Assembly: GCA_036752345.1 (NCBI GenBank) | Contig: DAIOSV010000026.1 | Coordinates: 1-30,124 of the forward strand | DNA: 30,124 nt | Reading direction: 5' to 3' | DNA from: UBA1715 sp036752345 | GTDB lineage: Bacteria > Bacteroidota > Bacteroidia > Bacteroidales > UBA1715 | Shown here: in pieces, positions 1-6,192 of the stretch | Numbering within the stretch: the first letter of the stretch is position 1 | How the letters are laid out: each line of letters starts with the position of its first letter | Program-made: the position numbers and the translations under genes | Notes under the pieces: generated by a model | The model's input: the letters and a program-made list of their open reading frames with translations, nothing else | What the model was told of the DNA's origin: nothing | Database searches by the model: none

Positions 1-1546
1 GTTGTAGGTGATATGGGCGCATACGGCATTGTATATATGGGAACTGTTGGTCGTGGTGTTATTTATGGAAAACAAGCCGCTGCTCAATGTGCAACGCCAA
101 AATTCACCGAAACATCTCTTTCTGTTTGTGGATATACATCAGTAACTTTGAATTCAAATACCACAACAAATACGAATGTGACCTATTCTTGGTACAAAGA
201 CGATGTAAAAATTTCAGCAGCAACTTCTCCAACATATGCAGCAACCCAAGCTGGTGTGTATAAGGTTGTTCGAGATAGTGCCACGTGTTCACACAATGCA
301 TCAATTACTGTAACGGCCGAATTGCCTGATGTCGCACTTGGCAGTGATGTTGACATTTGCACCGCATTAACCGAAACGCTCAAGACGGATGCTACTGGTA
401 CTAATATGACGTATCAGTGGAAAAAAGATGGTTCAGTGTTGAGTGGTAAAACAACAGCTTCGTTGGTGGTTTCAGAAGCGGGCGTATATACTTGTACCAT
501 TGCTGCTACAAGTTGTACTTCTAAGTCCGACGATATCACCGTAACGTCTAGTTTGCTTAGTGTAACTCCCGACACCGTTTGTCAGGATGGTGGAGTAGCA
601 ACGTTGACTGTAAACTCTACCGGTGGACCTTTTGGATGGTATTCTGCAGTAACGGGCGGTAGTGCATTGTCAGAGGGTGCAACGTATCAACCGACAATTA
701 CGAGTACAAAAACCTTATATGTTCAAGATAATGGTGGCACGGTTTATACCTTTGGCCCAACATCTACAGGCACAAGTGGATGGTCAACTACGGATTATTC
801 AGGAACTGTTATGGCTTTAACCGTTTCTCAACCTTGTACTTTGACTTCTGTCGACATTAAAGTTGATAATTTTTGGTCAGCAACAAATATGGATAATAGT
901 GCCACAGGTTTGGTAATTCGCTTGTTAAATGCTTCGACTTCTGCTGTTGTGGAATCCTATTCTACCATATTAACAGCAACAGGGGCACAAACTATTACGT
1001 TAAATTTCCCATTACAAACAGGATCATATTTACTCGACTTGGTTGGAACAACGGCAGGATGCTACTTTGGTAGCACCGCAATGGCAACGGTAACTCAAGA
1101 TGGATATGTCTCCATAGCGAACAATAATCAAAGTTGGGCGGTGCAAGGCTGTTTTTATAACTACACTATAAAAATTGGTTCTTCATGTGTACGTACGCCA
1201 GTTACGGCGGTAGTTGATGCCAATATGGTGTGCCCTGTTCTTACAGAGACGCAGTCTATTGATTTAGTACAAGGTTGGAATATGATTTCGTTGTATGTAA
1301 CTCCTACCGACAATAGTATTGCAAGTATTTTTAGTGGCCTTGATGTTGACATAGTGAAAAACAATGACGGTTTTTATAAATTCGGAAATGCTGCTNNNNN
1401 NNNNNNNNNNNNNNNNNNNNNNNNNNNNNNNNNNNNNNNNNNNNNNNNNNNNNNNNNNNNNNNNNNNNNNNNNNNNNNNNNNNNNNNNNNNNNNNGGTAG
1501 TGGATACTATATAAAAACCAATTCGGCTCTTTCAATACAATGGTAA
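1..1546 (+). CDS. Secreted Ig-like-domain surface protein, C-terminal part (5' end outside window, interrupted by gap)
   Basis: The frame is open from base 1, so the gene starts upstream. About 465 residues can be read before the N run. They form a series of extracellular beta-sandwich modules: two Ig/PKD-like repeats, each with Trp, paired Cys and an 'AGVY' strand (about residues 30-105 and 110-180), then a module resembling Ig_7/CHU_C-associated domains (FGWYSAVTGGSAL, about 190-240), a larger jelly-roll-like region, and a final segment beginning 'LVQGWNMISLYV'. That last motif is common at the C-terminus of Bacteroidota surface proteins, where it is usually followed by a GxGYYIK-like strand. 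After the gap exactly such a strand (GSGYYIKTNSALSIQW) is found in another frame and ends at TAA 1544-1546. I therefore join the two parts across a gap of unknown length. It is probably exported and cell-surface exposed. Ligand and exact family are unknown. Confidence 0.7.
1396..1495. other. Assembly gap (100 N)
   Basis: Exactly 100 N, the usual placeholder for a scaffold gap of unknown size. The reading frame on its two sides is not comparable. It falls inside the last domain of the surface protein. Confidence 0.97.
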
Positions 1547-1555
1547 TGTATTGAA
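1531..1555 (+). terminator. AT-rich hairpin straddling the stop codon of the surface-protein gene
   Basis: ttcaataca (1531-1539) and tgtattgaa (1547-1555) are perfect 9-bp complements around a 7-base loop that contains the TAA stop. There is no clean T run afterwards, so it may be a weak terminator or a 3'-end stabiliser. Confidence 0.35.
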
Positions 1556-1622
1556 TAGTAGTGTATTGTAGTTTAATTCGGTTTGCAATATCCTAAAAGT
1601 AAAATTCCAAACCAATCTAATG

Positions 1623-1630
1623 TATCTTTG
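1623..1630 (+). promoter_or_regulatory. -7 promoter-like box TATCTTTG just before umuC
   Basis: Matches the Bacteroidota sigma-A -7 consensus TAnnTTTG. No TTTG lies 19-21 bases upstream. If used, transcription would start about at the ATG at 1635, giving a nearly leaderless message. Confidence 0.3.
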
Positions 1631-1634
1631 GTGT

Positions 1635-2834
1635 ATGAAATCCATCATTCACATAGATTGTAATTCTTTCTTTGCTAGTTGCGAAATAGCCACGCACGAA
1701 GGGTGTGAAGACAAACCTGTTATTGTAGCAAATGTAAACGAGACAGGTGGGGGAATTATTCTTGCACTCAACAAACGAGCGAAGAAGGTCGGATTGCATC
1801 GTGGAAATCCTATGTTTCAAGTGAAAACGATTATCGAGAAACATAATGTTGTTGTGTTTCCGGTTGATCATGAAAAATATCATCGTATTTCCCAGCAGAT
1901 TATGCAAACAGTGATAGAGCAAGATTTGGTGATAGATTTTGTACAATATTCAGTAGACGAATTTTTTGGAGCATTACCACTAGAAGATCCTAAAGAGCTA
2001 CGATTCTATATTCAAAAGGTGAAAGATGCGATAGAGCAAAACACAAAAATTCCGGTGAGTTGCGGTTGTTCGCAAACCTATACATTGGCAAAAGTAGCTA
2101 CCTATTTTGCAAAGCGCTATGAAGGCTACAAAGGTATTTGTGTATTGACACAAGAAAAACGAAAAAATGCATTGTCGCGTATCCCCATTTCGGAAGTGTG
2201 GGGCATAGGACGAGCACATCAGAAGAAATTGGCATTCTATGGAGAATTGTCAGCTTTTGATTTTATGAATTTTGCCGAAAATTTTGTTGCAAAAATGTTG
2301 GGAACGTCTGGACTGAACACGTGGAAAGAACTCAATGGCATTTCCGCAGTAAAAATGGAGCGTAACGGCCAACAAAAAAGCATAATGCAAAGTCGTACGT
2401 TTGCTTATATGGAAACCGAAAAAAAGGAACTTCAACGTTATATAGAGAGTTTCGTTTCAGTTTGTTGCGAAAAACTCCGAGAGCAAAAAAGTGTATGCAG
2501 CAATATTATCGTGTTTATCAACACCAATCGGCATAGGGATGATTTACCACAATATAGTAATGACGTTTGTGTCAGGCTTGAGAAACCAACTGCCGATACG
2601 CTCCTCATAACTAAGTTTGCATACCAGGGGCTTGATGCCATTTTTAAACAAGGATACCAGTATAAACGTGCTGGAGTAGTTTTGACAAATATTACCGACA
2701 GTACTTCGGTGCAACTTGATTTGTTTACCTATACCAACGATGAGAAAAAACGCAATCTAATGAAGAACATTGATGCCATCAACAGCAAGTATGGAAAAAA
2801 TATGATTCATCTTGCGGTACATCAAAAAAAATGA
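1635..2834 (+). CDS. umuC: Y-family DNA polymerase, UmuC-like (Pol V catalytic subunit homologue)
   Basis: Error-prone translesion polymerase of the DinB/UmuC family (399 aa), acting in the cytoplasm on damaged DNA. The N-terminal catalytic motif IHIDCNSFFASCE is present with Asp8. The second metal-binding motif YSVDEFF supplies Asp108 and Glu109. The little-finger region follows, with the UmuC-type C-terminus ending after 'QLDLFTYTND'. Length fits UmuC (about 400-425 aa) better than DinB/Pol IV. I chose ATG 1635 (MKSIIHID) over the in-frame ATG 1620 because family proteins begin right before the IHID strand and because a -7 promoter box lies between the two ATGs. No umuD is adjacent: upstream is a surface-protein gene, downstream a long non-coding stretch. 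UmuC needs cleaved UmuD in E. coli, so the partner must be elsewhere or dispensable. SOS control is expected for the family, but I could not identify an operator. Confidence 0.9.
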   Translation: MKSIIHIDCNSFFASCEIATHEGCEDKPVIVANVNETGGGIILALNKRAKKVGLHRGNPMFQVKTIIEKHNVVVFPVDHEKYHRISQQIMQTVIEQDLVIDFVQYSVDEFFGALPLEDPKELRFYIQKVKDAIEQNTKIPVSCGCSQTYTLAKVATYFAKRYEGYKGICVLTQEKRKNALSRIPISEVWGIGRAHQKKLAFYGELSAFDFMNFAENFVAKMLGTSGLNTWKELNGISAVKMERNGQQKSIMQSRTFAYMETEKKELQRYIESFVSVCCEKLREQKSVCSNIIVFINTNRHRDDLPQYSNDVCVRLEKPTADTLLITKFAYQGLDAIFKQGYQYKRAGVVLTNITDSTSVQLDLFTYTNDEKKRNLMKNIDAINSKYGKNMIHLAVHQKK

Positions 2835-3023
2835 CATTTAGTCTGTTTCCTAAAAGTACAAAGCTCGTTTGATTTTTAGTGATGGTTTTAAAAAAAGATG
2901 TTATTATGTGTTGAAAATCAATATTTTATCAATTTTTTACTTTTACAATAATGTTTATGTAATTTTAATTTTTAATACGAGTAAAATCAATTAATTTTTT
3001 AATCAAATATTTACTCAAAATAC
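2835..3023. other. Non-coding AT-rich spacer
   Basis: No credible open reading frame, RNA gene or strong hairpin seen. A 10-mer (cctaaaagta, 2849-2858) that also occurs upstream of umuC and in front of the thioredoxin gene lies here. Confidence 0.5.
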
Positions 3024-3053
3024 TTGATTAAGTAAAAAAGAATATTATATTTG
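3024..3053 (+). promoter_or_regulatory. Bacteroidota-type promoter (TTG-N19-TATATTTG) driving a non-coding transcript
   Basis: TTG at 3024-3026, a 19-base spacer, then TATATTTG at 3046-3053, a close match to the TTTG/TAnnTTTG consensus. Predicted start is near 3060. An 8-bp inverted repeat (3052-3059 with 3074-3081) overlaps the start region and could be an operator or a 5' hairpin. Confidence 0.55.
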
Positions 3054-3113
3054 CATGATACAACAATGTAAAAATCATGCAGTTGTTTGTATCAGTTCAT
3101 TGAATAAATTTCT

Positions 3114-3236
3114 AAACGAGTAACCAGGTCTTCTCTTTTTTTCATGGTGTTGCGGCTTTTTCATGATTGGTTATGTGGTGTTTGGAATTAATTAAAGTTA
3201 ATCTTTATTAATTTCTTCTTTTCTGGTTACTCGTTT
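3114..3236. repeat. 14-bp perfect inverted repeat flanking 95 bp
   Basis: Left arm 3114-3127 (aaacgagtaaccag), right arm 3223-3236. It is either the closing stem of an RNA or the recombination sites of a small invertible segment. No invertase gene is visible in this window. Confidence 0.8.
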
Positions 3237-3243
3237 TTTCTAT

Positions 3244-3282
3244 AATCTCCATTGTGTTTTTTTACAATGGAGATTTTTTTTT
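3244..3282 (+). terminator. Strong rho-independent terminator
   Basis: aatctccattgt (3244-3255) pairs perfectly with acaatggagatt (3264-3275) around an 8-base loop. A run of nine T (3274-3282) overlaps the end of the stem. It faces only the plus strand and ends the candidate small RNA about 150 bp before arsR. Confidence 0.9.
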
Positions 3283-3378
3283 AGCATGCCAAATAGTCCT
3301 TCCCAAGCATTACCATTAGTATTAAAGAAGTATTCTCCATTGAGAATTTATTGTTAATTGAAAAAAAAATAATTTTCT

Positions 3379-3409
3379 TTTGGTAATTTAAAAGTTGTTC
3401 GTATTTTTA
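3379..3409 (+). promoter_or_regulatory. Promoter of the ars operon
   Basis: TTTG at 3379-3382, a 19-base spacer, and TATTTTTA at 3402-3409 (last base A instead of G). This is the best two-box Bacteroidota promoter in the window. The -7 box is buried in the ArsR operator. Confidence 0.65.
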
Positions 3410-3416
3410 CGAACAA
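3395..3416. promoter_or_regulatory. Probable ArsR operator
   Basis: ttgttcgta (3395-3403), a tttt spacer, then tacgaacaa (3408-3416): a perfect 9-bp inverted repeat covering the -7 box of the arsR promoter. Size, symmetry and position fit autorepression by a dimeric ArsR. A degenerate copy (8 of 9 matches; 3772-3780 with 3786-3794) lies between arsR and the next gene. Confidence 0.7.
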
Positions 3417-3430
3417 TAAATCACAGCAAG

Positions 3431-3751
3431 ATGGAGATTAAAAACATTGATAATGAACAAATTGCCCGATTTGCAAAAGCCATGGGACATCCAACGCGGA
3501 TTGCCATACTTCAGTTTTTAGCCCATCGCGATACCTGCTATTTTGGTGAAATTTATGAAGAATTGCCTATAGCGAAAGCAACCGTTTCGCAACATTTGAA
3601 GGAATTAAAAGAAGCAGGATTAATCCAAGGAGAAATAGAAGCACCTAAAGTCAAGTATTGTATAAATCGCGAAAACTGGTGTGTTGCTAAAAGCCTCTTT
3701 GCTGATTTTTTCAGTGATTGCAATTGTAAAAAAGAAGGATGTTGTAAATAA
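3431..3751 (+). CDS. arsR: ArsR/SmtB-family arsenic-responsive repressor
   Basis: Winged-helix dimeric repressor (106 aa) that leaves its operator when As(III) binds. The HTH core is clear (ATVSQHLKELKEAGLI, about residues 50-65), preceded by the family's 'MGHPTRIAILQFL'. The classical ELCVCDL site in the DNA-binding helix is missing; Cys36 stands alone there. Instead the C-terminus carries Cys97, Cys99, Cys104 and Cys105 (CNCKKEGCCK). This resembles the C-terminal three-cysteine site of Acidithiobacillus ferrooxidans ArsR, so metalloid sensing is inferred to occur there. I start at ATG 3431. The longer frame from TTG 3395 would translate the operator itself. It is the first gene of the ars operon, with its own promoter and palindromic operator just upstream. 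Confidence 0.9.
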   Translation: MEIKNIDNEQIARFAKAMGHPTRIAILQFLAHRDTCYFGEIYEELPIAKATVSQHLKELKEAGLIQGEIEAPKVKYCINRENWCVAKSLFADFFSDCNCKKEGCCK

Positions 3752-3821
3752 CATTTTTTTTCAAGAGAATGTTTGTTGTTTTGCGAATAACAAATAATAT
3801 GTATAACCTAAAAGTAATAAA

Positions 3822-4070
3822 ATGGTAATTAAAATTCTCGGAACAGGTTGCCCTAGGTGCAAAACACTGTTTCAAACCGTTGAAAAAGCGGTCGCTGAAC
3901 TTGGCATTGATGCCGAAGTCATTAAAGAAGAAGATTTGACAAACATTATGAATTACAATGTGATGTCTTTGCCGGCCCTTGTGGTTGATGAGAAAGTCGT
4001 GGCAAAAGGAGCCATGAACCTATCCGAAGTAAAAGAAGTATTAACAAAAATAAAGGAGAATCAAAAATGA
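3822..4070 (+). CDS. Small thioredoxin-like protein (CPRC motif, MTH895/TM0996-type)
   Basis: An 82-residue cytoplasmic protein of the minimal thioredoxin/glutaredoxin-fold family often called 'redox-active disulfide protein'. The active-site motif is CPRC (GTGCPRCKTL, Cys10 and Cys13), and the cis-proline loop is MSLPALVV (about residues 47-54). It has no signal peptide. It overlaps the next gene by ATGA (4067-4070), so it is translationally coupled to the ArsF-like lipoprotein. Such proteins are frequent in Bacteroidota ars operons, where they are thought to supply electrons or handle As-thiol species. The exact role is unproven. Confidence 0.85.
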   Translation: MVIKILGTGCPRCKTLFQTVEKAVAELGIDAEVIKEEDLTNIMNYNVMSLPALVVDEKVVAKGAMNLSEVKEVLTKIKENQK

Positions 4071-4480
4071 AAAAAATAATTCTTCTATTCAGTTTGTTGT
4101 TGTCGCTTGTGAGTTGCAGCAACGCACAAAACAAGCAATCGCAGAGTTCAAACAATAGTGATGTTTTGGAAGTGATGTATTTCCATGGAAAACAGCGCTG
4201 TATGACTTGTCTTGCTATTGAATCGTTGACAACTGAAGTTTTAAATGCTGATTATGCACAACAAGTAAATAATGGTAAAATTGTTTACAAAGTGATTGAT
4301 ATATCAACCGAAGAAGGCGAAAAAATTGCGGACCGTTATGAAGTTACATGGTCTTCATTGATTCTTGATAAAAATGGTAAAGCGGTGAATTTAACCGATA
4401 TGGCATTTAGTTATGCCAGAAGTCAACCAGAAGTGTTTAAGGCAAAATTGAAAGAAGAAATAAATAATAATCTCAAGTAA
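4067..4480 (+). CDS. arsF: ArsF-like thioredoxin-fold lipoprotein
   Basis: A 137-aa lipoprotein: signal peptide with lipobox LVSC (Cys17), a short Gln/Ser/Asn linker, then a thioredoxin-like domain with motif RCMTC (Cys43 and Cys46) in 'YFHGKQRCMTCLA'. Length, motif and position directly before an ArsG-like permease match the family annotated as nitrophenyl-compound nitroreductase subunit ArsF. In Shewanella, ArsE and ArsF are reported to reduce nitroaromatic arsenicals whose products ArsG exports. No arsE-like gene is visible, but gap 2 could hide genes. Function here is inferred from family and context. A general periplasmic thiol-redox role for the adjacent CcdA-like permease is an alternative. 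It overlaps the next gene by one base (TAATG at 4478-4482). Confidence 0.7.
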   Translation: MKKIILLFSLLLSLVSCSNAQNKQSQSSNNSDVLEVMYFHGKQRCMTCLAIESLTTEVLNADYAQQVNNGKIVYKVIDISTEEGEKIADRYEVTWSSLILDKNGKAVNLTDMAFSYARSQPEVFKAKLKEEINNNLK

Positions 4481-5187
4481 TGGAATGGATTCAGAACTTG
4501 CTTGACAGCACGACGGTTCCTATTTTGGCAGCGTTTCTGCTAGGTTTGCTCACGGCCGTTAGTCCGTGTCCGCTTGCAACCAACATAACCGCCGTAGGCT
4601 TCATAAGCAAAGATATAGAAAACAAAAATCGTGTTTTGTGGAACGGTTTGCTCTACACACTCGGACGTATTGTTTCCTATTCTTTGCTTGGTGTTGTTCT
4701 CATTTATTTGCTACGACAAGGATCAAGCATTTTCGGAATACAAAAAGCAGTAAGCAAATACGGTGAAATGCTATTACCTTTTACACTTATTTTGCTTGGT
4801 TTGTTTATTTTGTTTTTCGATAAAATAAAACTACCATCGTTTGGCTTCAAAGGTAACGGCGAAAATCTCAAACAGCGTGGCGCTTGGGGTGCATTTCTGC
4901 TTGGCTTTTTGTTCGCACTCGCGTTTTGTCCATCCAGTGGAGTATTCTATTTTGGAATGCTCATTCCAATGTCTGTAACTGCAGTTGAAGGCTATTTTCT
5001 GCCCGTAATTTTTGCCCTGGCAACAGGTTTGCCGGTTGTAATTGTTGCGTGGATTCTTGCTTACAGCGTGGGAAGTATTGGAAAGTTTTATGGCAAAATG
5101 CAGATTTTTCAAAAATGGTTCAATAGAATCGTTGGCGGTTTGTGCCTCCTTATTGGCGTTTATTATGCAATAGTTCTTTTATTCTAA
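4480..5187 (+). CDS. arsG: ArsG-like permease of the CcdA/DsbD transmembrane fold
   Basis: A 235-aa inner-membrane protein with about six or seven hydrophobic segments. Two inverted half-motifs typical of the CcdA/DsbD/LysE-like fold are visible: SPCPLATN (about residues 28-35) and FCPSSGVFYFG (about 146-156), each with a membrane-embedded Cys-Pro. ArsG-family members are annotated as efflux permeases for trivalent aromatic aminoarsenicals, and the upstream ArsF-like gene supports that reading. The alternative is a CcdA-like thiol/disulfide electron carrier feeding the two CxxC proteins encoded just before it. The sequence alone does not decide. It is translationally coupled to arsF. Confidence 0.7.
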   Translation: MEWIQNLLDSTTVPILAAFLLGLLTAVSPCPLATNITAVGFISKDIENKNRVLWNGLLYTLGRIVSYSLLGVVLIYLLRQGSSIFGIQKAVSKYGEMLLPFTLILLGLFILFFDKIKLPSFGFKGNGENLKQRGAWGAFLLGFLFALAFCPSSGVFYFGMLIPMSVTAVEGYFLPVIFALATGLPVVIVAWILAYSVGSIGKFYGKMQIFQKWFNRIVGGLCLLIGVYYAIVLLF

Positions 5188-5206
5188 ATTTTAATCTCGA
5201 TATAAA

Positions 5207-6092
5207 ATGATTCAGTCTTTTGCCAATTGGCTTGTTTATGATATTTTCGGTCTCGTTGCCGATAGTCGTTTAGGTGCTGCTGTCAATTTCTTTTTCTATG
5301 ATACGATTAAGATTTTGATACTTCTTTTCTTGATAAGTTCATTAATGGGAATTATCAACGCTTATATGCCGATTGAGCGTTTGCGTAACTTTTTGACTTC
5401 AAAAAAACTATTTGGTCTGCAATATTTTTTAGCTTCATTATTTGGTGCCATTACGCCATTTTGTTCTTGTTCATCGATACCGCTCTTTATTGGTTTTGTA
5501 AAAGGAGGCATACCACTTGGTGTAACGCTTTCATTTTTAATTACATCTCCGCTCATAAACGAAGTGGCGGTGGCCATGTTTCTTGGTACATTTGGCTGGG
5601 AAGTGACTTTGGCTTATGTAATTAGTGGTTTGTTTTTCGGTACCGTCGGAGGTTGGATTCTTGGCAAATTTAATCTTGATCAGTATTTGACAGATTGGGT
5701 AAAAGAAATTCAGAAAAACGTATCAGTTACACAAGAAGCATTTGAAAAAAACAAAACATCATTTTTCGATCGTCTTCCACAAATTTTGCGCGATTCGTGG
5801 GGCATCGTTCGGGGAGTATTACTTTATATCATCATTGGTATAGCTATAGGTGCAGCAATGCACGGCTATATTCCTGATGGATTTTTTGAGAAATATATGA
5901 GTAGTGAAAATTGGTATGCAGTGCCGTTGTCGGTCATAATTGGTGTACCAATGTATGCTAACGCTGCAGGAGTAGTGCCGATAATACAGGTTTTTGTCGC
6001 CAAAGGCATACCAATTGGAACAGCAATTGCTTTTATGATGGGCGTTGTTGGTTTATCAATACCAGAGGCTACCATGTTGAAAAAAGTGATGA
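5207..6092 (+). CDS. arsP: ArsP-like permease (DUF318/permease family), 3' end lost in gap
   Basis: Polytopic inner-membrane permease; 295 residues are readable before the N run. Family hallmarks are present: TPFCSCSSIPLFIG with its CSC triad (about residues 83-96), LITSPLINEVAV, and a second-half copy PMYANAAGVVPI. Members include ArsP, which exports trivalent organoarsenicals such as methylarsenite and reduced roxarsone, and SO_0444-type Cu/Zn exporters. Position in an ars operon favours organoarsenical efflux, but the substrate is inferred. The final transmembrane helix (about 25-40 residues) should lie in the gap. It starts 19 bp after arsG and is probably cotranscribed. Confidence 0.8.
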
Positions 6093-6192
6093 NNNNNNNN
6101 NNNNNNNNNNNNNNNNNNNNNNNNNNNNNNNNNNNNNNNNNNNNNNNNNNNNNNNNNNNNNNNNNNNNNNNNNNNNNNNNNNNNNNNNNNNN
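6093..6192. other. Assembly gap (100 N) inside the ars operon
   Basis: Exactly 100 N, so the real size is unknown. It contains at least the end of the ArsP-like gene and the first helix of ACR3, and might hide whole genes. Confidence 0.97.

Larger units (their letters stand above)
3060..3282 (+). ncRNA. Candidate structured small RNA, about 220 nt
   Basis: The stretch between umuC and arsR has a promoter ending at 3053 and a strong intrinsic terminator ending at 3282, with no convincing protein gene between. Inside, aaacgagtaaccag (3114-3127) is perfectly complementary to 3223-3236, a 14-bp closing stem around 95 nt. Within it, 3185-3197 and 3203-3215 form an imperfect AT stem. taacca (3121-3126) can also pair with tggtta (3169-3174), so two competing folds exist. 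A 5' stem (3056-3062 with 3088-3094) is also possible. It resembles no RNA family I can name: it is too short in its closed part for 6S RNA and has no tmRNA or SRP hallmark. Because arsR has its own promoter past the terminator, this is more likely an independent transcript than an arsR leader. The alternative is an invertible DNA segment. Confidence 0.5.

Noticed and set aside
1396..1546. Frameshift or stop at 1498-1500 ending the surface protein
   Set aside because: The N run has arbitrary length, so the frame cannot be carried across it. The alternative frame continues the expected domain to TAA 1546.
3395..3430. Upstream TTG start for ArsR
   Set aside because: It would translate the promoter -7 box and operator, and homologues begin near the ATG at 3431.
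5362..5577. Minus-strand frames inside the permease genes (also 4831-5112, 6312-6506, 6528-6785)
   Set aside because: Antisense shadows of hydrophobic genes with no start context, no recognisable domain and no promoter.
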